Positions 53,542 through 64,000 of a DNA stretch of 64,000 nucleotides are shown here, piece by piece; the stretch's first letter is position 1; every line of letters begins with the position of its first letter. A program made the translations under genes and the position numbers. The stretch spans positions 73,556,685 through 73,620,684 of the forward strand of contig CM061238.1 in assembly GCA_030848705.1 (NCBI GenBank), read 5' to 3'. Below the pieces are notes generated by a model. That model was given only the letters and a program-made list of their open reading frames with translations, did no database searches and was not told the DNA's origin. The stretch comes from Heracleum sosnowskyi (taxonomy: Eukaryota; Streptophyta; Magnoliopsida; Apiales; Apiaceae).

Positions 53542-55866
53542 ATGTCTGAAGAAAATCAAACTGCTTCCAAGGCTGAACAGGTTAAGCCTAATTCTGTGAG
53601 TCGATATGAAACAATCAGGGTTCCGATTCTCAGGCCTGTAGAGTATCCGATTTGGAAGGTGAAGATGACCATGTTTCTGGAGGCTACAGATCCAGAATAC
53701 CTTGACAGAATTAATGATGGTCCTCATATGCCAACTAAATTGTCCCCTGTTGTTGATGGTCAAGAACAAAAGACTGTTCCAAAGGAAAAGAAAGATATGA
53801 CTCCTGAGGATATCTCATCAATTGCAAAGGATGCAAAGGTTAGACATCTTCTCCACAGTGCTTTAGATAATGTTATGTCTAACAGGGTAATTGGCTGCAA
53901 AACTGCCAAAGAGATATGGGATGCTTTAGAAGTCAGATGCCAGGGAACAGGTGCTATTAAGAAGAACAGAAAAACAATACTCACACAGGAGTATGAGCAC
54001 TTTGATTCAAGATCTAATGAAACCTTGACTGAGACTTATGACAGATTTTGCAAACTGTTGAACGATCTGTCTCTGGTAGACAAGGAATATGAACTTGAAG
54101 AGTCCAATCTCAAGTTTCTGTTATCTCTACCTGAAAAGTGGGATTTAAAGGCAACAACAATCAGAGATAATTATGATCTTGCTGATACAGATCTTGATGA
54201 AATCTATGGATTGTTAAAGACTCATGAACTTGAGATAGAACAAAGAAACAGGAGGTCAAGCAAAAAGACAAAATCTATTGCTCTCAAAGTCGAGGAGAAG
54301 CCCATTAAGAAGGAATCATCAAGGAAGAAAGCCAAGGGAAAGGCTTTAGTGATCAAATCTGAGAGTGAGTCATCAAACTCTGATGATGATTCAAACTCTC
54401 ATGAAGCTTCTGACTCTGAGGATGATGAAGAGGAGTTGATGCAAATGGCTGCATTGATGGTGAAGACCTTTAAGAAGATGGGATTCAAGAACTTCAAGAA
54501 AGGAAAGAGATTCTCAAGGAAAGATTCAAACCCTGAAAGGAGAAGTTTTAGAAAGTCTGATGGAAAGGAGAACAAGTCTGGCAAGAAGGACAAATCTGAG
54601 ATCCAGTGCTACAAGTGCAAAGAGATGGGTCACTATGCTCCAGAGTGCAAGAAAGGAAGAACTGAAAAAGCACTCATCTCTAAAGGCAAAGACTGGGCAG
54701 ATACTTCAGATTCTGATGATGGAGTGAATTATGCACTCATGGCAACTCTCAAAGATGAAGTTGAGTCATCAGAAAATAAGGTACCTCTAACTACTTATGC
54801 TTATGATACTGATAATATTTCTGAATTAAGAATTTATCTTAAGAATATACATGTTAGTTATAGGGATCAGACTTTAGAGAATGAGAGGATTAAATCTGAG
54901 AATCTTAGTCTTAAAGAAAGAAACAAGTTTCTTGAAAGAGAACTTGAGAATATGAAGCAGATTCAAAAAGAAAGAGATGATGCTGTTTATGTAGAACAGG
55001 AGTTGCTGAAAAGATATAAGCAACTAGAATCTGATTTAGAGAAGGAAAGGAAAATAATCAAGACTTGGACAGATTCTGGAAGAGACACTCATCAAGTGTT
55101 TCAGACTGATTCTGTAGGTTTAGGTTATTGTGAAAATGATGAACTTAGGTTTAAAGACAAGGTTAAGGTAAAACCACAACTTAAACCTGTGAAATTTGTT
55201 CCAGAAGCCAATAAGTTAAAATCTGTTGTAATAAGGGAAGCTGATATGGAATCAGATGAATCTTGTGACAAACAGGAAAATATTATAACAGAAAAACTTA
55301 TGGAAATAGAAGCTGTTAGAAAACCAGTAAAAACTTGTGAAAAACAGGTTAATGTTGGCTTGATGACAGGAAAACAGTTCAATCATAAGCTGAAAGAGGT
55401 AAAATCTTCCATGAAACCTAAAGGTACCAAGAGAAATAGGAATGGAAAAGTAGGCATAAATAATAGAAATAATCATATGCTTAATGCTAGTGCCTCAAGA
55501 AAAACATGTTACAGTTGTGGTAGTTCTAATCATCTTGCTAGATTTTGCACTAAGAACAAACATATTAATACTTTACCTTCTACATCAGAAGTAAAGAATG
55601 ATTATGTTAGAGTAAAACCACAGACTTTATGCAAACATTGTGGGAGCACTTGGCATTCTATTTACACATGTAAGAGTTATCATGCAATTTATCATAACTA
55701 TTATGAGCTAAAACCCAACTTGAAATGGGTTAGAGCAAACTCTGCTAGTGTAAAATCTGACAATGTTAGTTTAAACTCTGATAATACAGATTCCGCTGCA
55801 AAAGCTAACACTGTTAAGAAGGACAAAGGATCCAAGCAAGTCTGGATCCTTAAAACTAACACTTAG
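53542..55866 (+). CDS. gag: Element C Gag, 774 aa
   Basis: Intact Gag of the A/B/C family with the UBN2-like core, Lys-rich and Ser/Asp-rich stretch, coiled coil and three zinc knuckles (CYKCKEMGHYAPEC, CYSCGSSNHLARFC, CKHCGSTWHSIYTC). Its length equals that of the element B frame, and it shows which codons are broken there. The stop TAG overlaps the candidate branch point of the proposed gag-pol intron. Gag from this copy could still be produced although its pol is broken. Confidence 0.92.
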   Translation: MSEENQTASKAEQVKPNSVSRYETIRVPILRPVEYPIWKVKMTMFLEATDPEYLDRINDGPHMPTKLSPVVDGQEQKTVPKEKKDMTPEDISSIAKDAKVRHLLHSALDNVMSNRVIGCKTAKEIWDALEVRCQGTGAIKKNRKTILTQEYEHFDSRSNETLTETYDRFCKLLNDLSLVDKEYELEESNLKFLLSLPEKWDLKATTIRDNYDLADTDLDEIYGLLKTHELEIEQRNRRSSKKTKSIALKVEEKPIKKESSRKKAKGKALVIKSESESSNSDDDSNSHEASDSEDDEEELMQMAALMVKTFKKMGFKNFKKGKRFSRKDSNPERRSFRKSDGKENKSGKKDKSEIQCYKCKEMGHYAPECKKGRTEKALISKGKDWADTSDSDDGVNYALMATLKDEVESSENKVPLTTYAYDTDNISELRIYLKNIHVSYRDQTLENERIKSENLSLKERNKFLERELENMKQIQKERDDAVYVEQELLKRYKQLESDLEKERKIIKTWTDSGRDTHQVFQTDSVGLGYCENDELRFKDKVKVKPQLKPVKFVPEANKLKSVVIREADMESDESCDKQENIITEKLMEIEAVRKPVKTCEKQVNVGLMTGKQFNHKLKEVKSSMKPKGTKRNRNGKVGINNRNNHMLNASASRKTCYSCGSSNHLARFCTKNKHINTLPSTSEVKNDYVRVKPQTLCKHCGSTWHSIYTCKSYHAIYHNYYELKPNLKWVRANSASVKSDNVSLNSDNTDSAAKANTVKKDKGSKQVWILKTNT

Positions 55867-55885
55867 TGTTTGTTTGTGATTGCAG
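55856..55885 (+). other. Candidate 3' splice site at the gag-pol junction (C)
   Basis: CTAAC at 55856-55860 and TTTGTTTGTGATTGCAG ending at 55885. A possible donor, AAAGAG followed by GTAAAA, lies at 55399. It would give a 487-nt intron that joins gag and pol in frame. Confidence 0.55.
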
Positions 55886-58730
55886 GGTATAATAGAGAGC
55901 ACACTTATCTTGGACAGTGGTTGCTCAGGACATATGACTGGAAACAAAGCCCTGCTATCAGACTTTGAGGAGAAAGCTGGCCCAAAAGTTTCCTATGGAG
56001 ATGGCAACATAGGACACACTCTGGGATATGGCAATATCAATCTTGGAAGTGTCATCATCACAAATGTAGCTCTAGTCTCAGGACTCAAGCATAATCTGTT
56101 ATCTGTGAGTCAAATCTGTGACAGAGGAAACCATGTAGATTTTCATAGTGAATACTGTGAAGTTATCAGTAAATCTACTGGAAAAGTTGTTCTAGTTGGA
56201 CACAGACGCAACAATATTTATGAAGCAAGTTTGGTAACAAACTCTGATGGAAGTACAGTGTGTCTGACTGCAAAAATGTCAAATGAAGAGAGTTGGAATT
56301 GGCACAAGAAGCTCTCTCATCTCAATTTGAACAACATCAATGAGTTGATAAGAAAGGATCTTGTAAGAGGACTTCCAAAATCAATACTTAATCTAGATGG
56401 TCTATGTGATTCTTGTCAAAAGGCCAAGCAAAGGAAGTCATCTTTCAAGAGCAAATCTGAATCTTCAGTAGTGGAACCTTATCATCTTCTACATGTTGAT
56501 CTCTTTGGACCAGTGAATGTGATGTCAATGGGCAGAAAGAAATATGCTCTAGTAATTGTTGATGAATATACTAGATATACATGGGTGTATTTCTTATCAA
56601 AGAAGGATGAAACTGCTCAAATTCTGATGGATCATGTAAATCTACTGGACAAAGGATCACAGCACAAAGTCAAAATTATAAGGAGTGATAATGGAACTGA
56701 ATTCAGAAACTCAATAATGGAAGCTTTCTGCAAGGAGAGAGGAGTCAAACAAGAATTCTCTGCACCTGGAACTCCACAGCAAAATGGTGTAGTTGAAAGA
56801 AAGAACAGAACTTTAATTGAAGCTGCCAGAACTATGCTTGATGAAGCAAAATTACCAACGTACTTCTGGGCAGAAGCTGTTCAAACTGCTTGTTTTACTC
56901 AAAATGCTACACTGATCAACAAGCATGGAAAAACACCATATGAAATGGTTAAAAATAAGAAGCCAAATTTGAAATATTTTCACATATTTGGATGCAAATG
57001 CTTTGTGTTGAAGACTCATCCTGAACAGTTGACAAAGTTCGAGTTAAAAGCTGATGAAGGAATCTTTGTTGGCTATCCATTGTCAACAAAAGCATTCAGA
57101 GTTTACAATCTGAGAACTAAGGTGATCATGGAATCCATACATGTGTCATTTGATGACAAGAAAATAATTGGACTTGAAGACAAGGATGGATATGATCAAC
57201 TACGTTTTGAAAATGAAGATCTATTCTCTGATGATGTAAACTCTGATGAAGCAGGGTTGACAAACTCTGACGGAGCATACTCTGAACCTCTACTGGTAAA
57301 TACTGAAGAAACTGAAAATTCTCAAATTGAACAAAATAGAGAACCAGTTGAGGGGGAGCGTGAAGAAGCTCAACAAGACACAGCAAGTGAATCAGTTGAG
57401 GAAACTGATTCAAACTCTGACAGTACAAACACTGAGCCATCCAACTCAAGGGGAGCCTCAGATACTGCAGAAAGTCAACGTATGAATCAGGAGAGCATGG
57501 ATCAAGGGGGAGGATTCAATAATGATGCAAGAAACCACTTACCAACAGCCAGAAAGTGGACACAGGCACACACACCTGATCTCATAATTGGAAATCCTGA
57601 TGCTAGTGTGAGAACTAGAAGTGCAACAAATAATGAGTGTCTGTATCATGCTTTCTTGTCTCAAACAGAACCAAAGAAAGTGGAGGAAGCTCTTCAAGAT
57701 GCTAATTGGATTACAGCAATGCAAGAAGAGTTAAATGAATTTGAAAGAAATGAAGTCTGGACACTTGTACCTAGACCAAAGAATAGATCAATAGTAGGTA
57801 CAAAGTGGGTTTTCAGAAACAAGACTGACAGTGAAGGTGTGATTACAAGAAACAAGGCTAGACTTGTGGCTAAAGGTTATTCACAACAGGAAGGAATTGA
57901 TTATGATGAAACCTTTGCTCCAGTTGCAAGATTGGAGGCCATAAGAATTTTTCTGGCCTATGCTGCACACAAGAAGTTTAAAGTCTTTCAGATGGATGTA
58001 AAGAGTGCTTTTCTAAATGGGAAGCTTGAAGAAGAAGTGTTTGTTGAACAACCACCAGGATTTGTAGATTCCAAGCATCCAGATTATGTCTACAGGCTTG
58101 ACAAGGCATTATATGGACTAAAGCAAGCACCAAGAGCATGGTATGAAACTCTCGCTCAATTTCTTTTAGAAAGTGGGTTCACAAGAGGAACAATTGATAA
58201 AACCTTGTTTTATTTCAATTCTGGTGATGATTTGCTTTTAGTTCAAATTTATGTAGATGATATTATTTTTGGATCTACTAATGACAAACTTTGTAAGAAG
58301 TTTGCAAAGCTTATGCAATCCAGGTACCAAATGAGCATGATGGGAGAGCTTAGTTACTTTCTAGGCTTACAGGTCAAACAAACAGATGATGGGATTTTTA
58401 TCAATCAAGCAAAGTATACTAGAAATCTTCTAAAGAAATTTGGTATGCTTGATAGTTCATCTGCTACAACTCCCATGGCTACAGCAACGAAGCTTGACAA
58501 AGACACAGGAGCCTCAGTAAATGTGACTAACTACAGAGGAATGATAGGGTCTCTACTGTATCTTACTGCAAGTAGACCTGATATCATGTATGCAACATGT
58601 CTTTGTGCAAGATTTCAAGCAGATCCCAGAGAGCCTCATCTAACAGCTGTAAAAAGGATTTTCAAATATCTCAAAGGAACCATAACCTTGGGTTTGTGGT
58701 ATCCTAGAGAATCAGAGTTTAAATTAATTG
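55880..58730 (+). pseudogene. pol: Element C pol, 5' part (PR-IN-RT) up to the insert
   Basis: About 950 codons match Pol of A and B from the protease through the reverse transcriptase (DSG, HHCC, DD35E and YVDD all present). The frame then leaves pol at ...EFKLI and ends in foreign LTR-derived codons at 58753. RNase H is thereby removed. Protease, integrase and the polymerase part remain open. The missing RNase H domain continues after the insert at 60233. Confidence 0.93.
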
Positions 58731-58779
58731 TCGTTATTTTCATACATACTTGATTATATTGTGTATTCGGCCTAACAAT

Positions 58780-59328
58780 TGTTAGGCCGAATACACAATA
58801 TAATCAAGTATGTATGAGAATAACGATAATTAAAAACACTGTTTATGAATCAATAAAACTGTAATCGTATTAACAGCTTCTCTCTTTATGATGTTAATGA
58901 ATCACAAAGAGCTTCTAGGTTACAAGAATAATATATCAATATTCACGCGCCCCTTCTAGGGATAACCTATCTGTGTTTATATAGTACACAGCTACATACA
59001 ATCCATCTCTAATTGATATTCCTATAAGTTAGCTATACAATTCATATCAATTAAGGATTGCTTCAGTCTTCTATTCCAATCTCCTTAGCTGTATCAATAT
59101 ATTCTGCTTCTTTCCATCTTCAGAATATATTGCTTCTAGAATCTTCAATTCTGCACCGACAGCTAATTCAACTTTCACCTTGTCAGACTTTAAATAAACT
59201 CTGACCGGCTTCAATTAAACTCTTTACCCTGTCAGAGTTTAACTAAACTCTGACTGGCTTCTGATAAACTCTTGTCAGTACCTGTTGCTTAAACACTGAT
59301 AAACAAACATTAGCAATTATATCTAACA
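58780..59328 (-). repeat. Complete LTR in inverted orientation within the insert
   Basis: 549 bp, TG...CA, same length as the 5' LTR of C but with scattered differences. Followed by the polypurine tract and ORF3 end, so it derives from a 3' LTR. Confidence 0.9.
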
Positions 59329-59492
59329 ATCTCCCCCAACTTGTTCATAATAAAATGTACAAGTTAAAACATATAATTGATGATGTCAAAACCTTTTAAC
59401 AAATGCAGTGTTTAACATATAACAGAGTTTAATTTAAAACAGAGTTTAAATTTGACTTAGAATAGAAAATATTAAAAACTTACAGTCAGACT

Positions 59493-60219
59493 TTACTTGA
59501 CTTCTTCAATATCAGGCACAGTCCTGAGATAATCAATCAGCAGTCTTCTCTCAGCATTCTCAAGTTCAGCTATCATAATCTCTTTCAGCTCCTTATACTC
59601 TGGATCTCCTTCACCAGTTTGATATATGGCAGCCCTCAGAGAATAGATACTATTCTTCTTCATGTCATTCCCTAACCGAATGTACTGAGCTTTATCTGAC
59701 TCTAAGTTGAATTCTAAGACTTTTATTCCCAGTGCAGTTTTAAATCTAGCACTGTTTCTCTTCATCTCCACCAATTTTCCAGTATGATCTCTATACTTTG
59801 GAATATAAGCATTTGAGACTTCTCCTCCTCCAAGCATCACTTTTGATCTCAGCATCTTTTCTCTTAAGATTTGAGCAACATTATGGGTGTGTCTGTTCTT
59901 AACTCTCAACAGATAAAGTACATATTCAAGTTCTTCCCATGATTTGAGATTTACATCAGATTCTCCAACTCTATAAACTCTTCCATCACTCATGAAGTAT
60001 AACAGAAACTGCTTCTTCAAGACTCTGTGAAAAATCAACTGAACAGATTCTAACTTATCAAGATTTTCTTGTGTATTCCCAATACCAGATCCTGCCAGTG
60101 AAATATTGTCTTGAGATCTGTTATTTATTCTCTTCTCCCTATGTGAACCTAAACCAGACTTATCATAAGATTCTTTTCCAAGTACAGTCCTGGTTTGAGA
60201 AAAATCCACAGGTTGAAGT
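59493..60219 (-). pseudogene. Inverted ORF3 C-terminal fragment
   Basis: About 240 codons of ORF3 starting at the FSQTRTVLGKESYDKSGLGS region and ending TVPDIEEVK. It covers the conserved C-terminal domain only and has no start of its own. It also shows the end of ORF3 of this copy, which lies beyond the window. Confidence 0.9.
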
Positions 60220-60232
60220 ATGACAGGTTGAG

Positions 60233-60707
60233 TAAATTAATTGGTTACTCTGATGCAGATTTTGCAGGCTGTAAGATAGATAGAAAAAGTACAAGTGGAA
60301 GCTGTCAATTTTTAGGTGACAGATTGGTTTCTTGGTACAGTAAGAAACAGAAATCAATTTCTACATCCACTGTAGAAGCAGAGTATATAGCAGCTGGTAG
60401 CTATTGTGCACAGATTCTGTGGATGAAGAATCAACTGCTGGATTATGGGTTAAGGTACTCAAAAATACCTATTTTCTGTGATAACCAAAGTGCTATTGCT
60501 ATGACAGGTAATCCAGTACAGCATTCCATGACCAAGCACATCAGCATAAGGTATCATTTTATCAGAGAACATGTGGAAGAAGGAAACATTGAGCTTCATT
60601 TTGTGTCTACAGACCAACAACTTGCAGATATCTTCACCAAACCTTTGAGTGAAGCTACTTTTACAAGATTGGTAAATGAACTTGGAATGATCTCTGGTTC
60701 TGACTAG
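60233..60707 (+). pseudogene. pol: Element C pol, RNase H end after the insert
   Basis: Pol resumes at LIGYSDADFAGCKIDRKSTS and continues through the EAEY and LADIFTKPL motifs to the stop after ISGSD. It carries the complete RNase H domain, separated from the reverse transcriptase by 1.5 kb. Confidence 0.92.
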
Positions 60708-61780
60708 AGATACGGGTTAGACTCACTTTTTATGTTCATGATTTCTTACATGTGTTAACTGTTATGTGAACCAGCATGTTAAACTCTGATGATAAACTCT
60801 GTGAAGTGTCAGTCATACTCTGAAAGTAAACTCTGATGTTAAACTCTGTTGGTCATACTCTGGTAATTACAGTTTAATGCTATTCCCTACTGTAATTTTG
60901 TCTGACACATATGGACCAATGAAGAAATTTGTATGAAACATAATTCTCAGTAAGTAATTGTGAATCCTTAAGAGTTGATAGATTCTGATCTCATTTATGT
61001 GCAGTAAACTAACACAGCATGATACTGTCTCTATATTTATACCATCTCTTAGTTTATTGATCCTATACACTGAGTCTGTATTAGCTGTTTGCATTTTCTC
61101 TCATAAGTTAATTATAATCACTGATGAAAAGTCTAAACTCTGATTACTTACTACAGATAATTCACCCTCAAATCAAAAGATGCCAAACAGAGCACAAATT
61201 CCTTTGAGATCATGTTGTGCCTAGGACGATCCAGGAACTTATTGTATGAAATAAGGGCTAAAATCTTTGATTTTTGGTGACTAGTGCCAACCACTGATTA
61301 CTGGAAAAATAATAAATAAAAAATAAAAATAAAAAAATAAAAAAAAATATATAAATAATACAGGGGGTGACAAATAAAAGACATATCCAAATGAAAGGAT
61401 ATCAGTAATACAGAGTTTAGATAGAAAAGTCAGTGTATATGTTATACATGAGAGTTTAGGCAACCAGTTTTTACTACTTTAGTTTGTGGATTTTATGCAC
61501 TTTGAGATGATCTAAATACTGATTTCGGTAAACTCTGCTACTACACACACATTTTTCACAACTGTACAGATTGAGAAAAGAGTTTATTGACAAAGAAGGA
61601 TAAATGGTAAACACTGATGTATTGTGTGAAATACGCCGAGGTTACTTTGTTTTAATCTATGATGGTTAAAATAATTTCCTTGTTTCAGACATTTTATACT
61701 CTTGAGATTAGTCATTTGTTTTTCGGAAAAAGTATGATTGAACGGAGAAAAGAAAGAGTGCGTTTGATAAGTCCTGATAG
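60708..61780 (+). other. Element C post-pol spacer with A-rich tract
   Basis: Collinear with B 39892-40920. AAACTCTGA-type motifs are clustered at about 60780-60860, and an A-rich simple tract lies at 61305-61362 followed by ACAGGGGGTGAC. Near 61781 the sequence jumps from the pol-side spacer into mid-ORF3. Confidence 0.75.
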
Positions 61781-64000
61781 TGATCAGAAGCTGGACCTTC
61801 TGTATCTCAACCACAGAGGTCAAAGAGATCTAAAGTTCGAGCAGTTAAGTCTGGTGAAGCTGAGGTATCAAATGTTGATGCTGTGCCTCAGAGAAAAAGA
61901 ATGAAGAAAAGGAGAGCCCAAAGGGCAAAGTCTGTTGCTGCTGATTCTGTTGCAGACTCAGAAACTGAAGCTGATGAAGAAAATCTTCATCAGAGAAAGA
62001 GAAGATTAGTTGCTAATCAACTTTTTGGTGATATTATTGCCAATATGGATAAAGAACCTGAGGACACAGAAGCTCCTACATCAAAAGCTGATGATGTAGT
62101 TGAGGAAGCTGCTGCATACTCTGACAGCAGGATTGTGGATCATGAAGATACTATACTAGAAGCTGATCAAGCATCTACTGAGTTAGTAGAACCTATTGCT
62201 TCTCACACAGAAATCATTTCTATTGATTTTGAGAAAGGTGATGAAGTTGATCAGATTAGAGTTGATTCAGTTCCAGAAGCTGTTGCTGTACCTGTAGATG
62301 CAACAGATAATGATCATGAGGATATTGTCTTACTTGAAACTTTGCAACAATCCGTTGTTGAGATTGTTCAGAGAGAAGCAGAGGTTACTGCTCCAGCAAA
62401 CTCTGATGTTCCTCCAACTGTAGCAGATCCAGTACCTGATGCGACTGCACAGTTAATTGATGAAATCACTGCTGAAAATGTGCTTGAGGATATTCACAGA
62501 GAGGATGACAATGCTGAAGCTAGTCCTGTTCATTCAAACTCTGATATTCATGTGGAAATTTCTGATATTCAAGCAAATTCTACTGAAGAAAGGGAAGTTC
62601 AAAGGGGTGCTTCTGAGCATTTTCAGAATATGTACTACAATGCATGGACTAATGCAGAGTGTATCTTTCCAGCGCAAAGGGCTGCAGAATTTTTATCTGA
62701 TTCTGTCAAGAAGATTACAAATCCTGATGTCCTTACGAGCTTACAGGCAACTGTTATTCAAGTCAAATCTCTCAATAATAGATTTGATGAGAATCAACAA
62801 ATGCTTACAAGTCTGAGGAATGAAGTAAGCCTGAGGGATCTTACTTTAAAGGCTGACAGAACTTATTATTATACCATGTTCAAGCAGCAAGCCAGGGATT
62901 CTGAAGAAATCAAGAAGAGGCTTGGGACAGTTGAGGACAACCAGAATGCTATGTCTGCTCAACTGACTTCTATTTCTACTGCGCTTGAATTGCTGACATC
63001 AGTACTACTTTCTGATGATGTCAAAAAGGGGGAGAGTATACCTAAAGACAAATGCAAAGATACTCAAACTCTGAGACGGAAGGATGATTCTGCTGATGGT
63101 GGAAGCAAGGAATCTGAGAGGAATTTACTTTCTGTTCAAGGAAAAAGAAGATCAAAATTAAATTCTAATAGGTTGACAAACTCTGGTAAAGAAATTTCAA
63201 ACTCTGCCAGTGGTTCAAGACTTAAGAGTTTAATTATTTCAGCCAATCCATTAACTGATGAAGAAATTGCTACCAAGATGTTTCTAGAAGAACATGGTAA
63301 TGAAGCTACAGTTGCAGACATGGAAGCTGAAATGCTGAGTCTTGCTGAAGAGCATGAGAAGAAGTTGAAGGATGGTACTTATAAGAAGAAGGAAATCAAG
63401 GCTCCTAGAAAGAAAGAAAAAGGAATTGTTATCAAAGAGAATGTAAACTCTGATCAGAGTTTACAGTACTCAAGGAGGCCTGTGATTAAAAATGCTGATA
63501 AAGGAAAAGGTAAACTGGTAGAAGAAGAACAGTTACCTAAGAAGATTTATTCAACCTCTGACATTGCTCAAGTTGAAACAAGATTACCAAAATCAACCTC
63601 TGACGCTGCTCAAGTTGATGATACTATTGAAGTTAAGCCAGCCTCTGACAAGGCTCAAGCTGTGCAAACTCAGCTAGCTCCTCAACTCAAAGGTTTCTTA
63701 AGACCTGTACTCTCTGAAACTCTGACACTTCAACCTGTGGATTTTTCTCAAACCAGGACTGTACTTGGAAAAGAATCTTATGATAAGTCTGGTTTAGGTT
63801 CACATAGGGAGAAGAGAATAAATAACAGATCTCAAGACAATATTTCACTGGCAGGATCTGGTATTGGGAATACACAAGAAAATCTTGATAAGTTAGAATC
63901 TGTTCAGTTGATTTTTCACAGAGTCTTGAAGAAGCAGTTTCTGTTATACTTCATGAGTGATGGAAGAGTTTATAGAGTTGGAGAATCTGATGTAAATCTC
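61781..64000 (+). pseudogene. Element C third ORF, N-terminally deleted, runs off the window
   Basis: From about 61784 the frame reads EAGPSVSQPQRSKRSKVR, matching element A ORF3 from about residue 275, and stays open to 64000. Relative to A, the first ~273 codons, the divergent promoter region and the antisense ORF are missing in one deletion. Upstream in-frame stops follow directly (about 61775-61783). The first in-frame ATG is at about 61901 (RKRMKK). The conserved N-terminal domain is therefore absent, while the basic clusters, acidic part, coiled coil and C-terminal domain are kept. Confidence 0.85.

Larger units (their letters stand above)
58731..60232 (-). repeat. Inverted self-derived insert inside element C pol
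   Basis: Content: the last 47 bp of an LTR in plus orientation (58731-58777), a perfect palindromic junction (58771-58786), a complete 549-bp LTR in minus orientation (58780-59328), its polypurine tract, and the C-terminal part of ORF3 in minus orientation (to 60219), then 13 bp of filler (60220-60232). The ORF3 part matches this element's own ORF3 at 63725-64000 without visible difference. The insert is flanked by TAAATTAATTG on both sides (58720-58730, 60233-60243). Confidence 0.9.
52930..64000 (+). mobile_element. Element C: rearranged Sirevirus-like retrotransposon, runs off the window
   Basis: Same family as A and B. Order: 5' LTR (52930-53478), primer-binding site, intact gag, pol broken at RNase H by a 1502-bp inverted insert (58731-60232), pol end, spacer, and an N-terminally truncated ORF3 open to the window edge. 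The 3' LTR is outside. It is inserted in the gypsy gag. Preceding bases are TACTC; the matching duplication cannot be seen. Confidence 0.92.

Noticed and set aside
1..64000. CRISPR arrays, bacterial operons, rRNA or tRNA genes
   Set aside because: No regular spacer-repeat arrays or RNA gene signatures were seen; the sequence is plant nuclear DNA.

Overview
The window is nuclear DNA of a flowering plant, most likely a eudicot. It is AT-rich, introns have GT-AG borders, and it carries plant retrotransposon lineages, Stowaway, Mutator-like and mariner-like DNA transposons, a LINE tail and one plant-type 2-oxoglutarate dioxygenase gene. I see no prokaryotic features, rRNA, tRNA or CRISPR array. 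Most of the sequence is nested transposable elements.

Layout. 1-4083: MITE-like and fold-back inverted repeats, a possible Helitron end and an orphan exon. 4084-6893: a minimal Ty3/gypsy-type element (two 1312-bp LTRs around 186 bp). 6899-11578: decayed coding remnants (one GRF-zinc-finger-like), a Stowaway-type terminus, an exon-bearing gene fragment and the C-terminal end of a mariner-like transposase. 11579-24498: Sirevirus-like Ty1/copia element A (minus strand, identical LTRs, TSD TAATT), which splits the mariner transposase; its other half is 24504-24985. 25063-26480: a solo LTR. 27215-27720: a sequence inverted relative to 3560-4042, so an older long-TIR DNA transposon may span about 3.5-27.7 kb. 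28298-29288: a Mutator-like MITE with 9-bp TSD. 30040-30678: a truncated LINE. 30908-32326: the only plausible intact host gene, a three-exon 2-oxoglutarate/Fe(II) dioxygenase. 33413-33662: a Stowaway MITE. 33682-45669: Sirevirus-like element B (plus strand, TSD TACAT). 45675-47902: the remnant of another, divergent element (D). 47903-52929: the 4-kb LTR and gag of a Ty3/gypsy element. 52930-64000: Sirevirus-like element C, which inserted into that gag and runs off the window.

Elements A, B and C are one family and the main interest. Each encodes Gag (774-783 aa, three zinc knuckles), Pol (PR-IN-RT-RNase H) and a very large third ORF (1189-1231 aa) downstream of pol on the same strand. In all three copies the pol frame opens immediately after a stop codon at a strong 3' splice-site-like sequence, so Pol probably depends on splicing rather than frameshifting. 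Element A also carries a head-to-head antisense gene-like unit (130 aa) between pol and ORF3 that B lacks. The motif TCAGAGTTT/AAACTCTGA recurs through LTRs, spacers and all ORFs, sometimes as perfect palindromes, and sense-strand G5AG polypurine motifs recur inside pol and ORF3. Element C's pol is interrupted by an inverted copy of its own 3' end. These are read from sequence alone; functional statements are inference.
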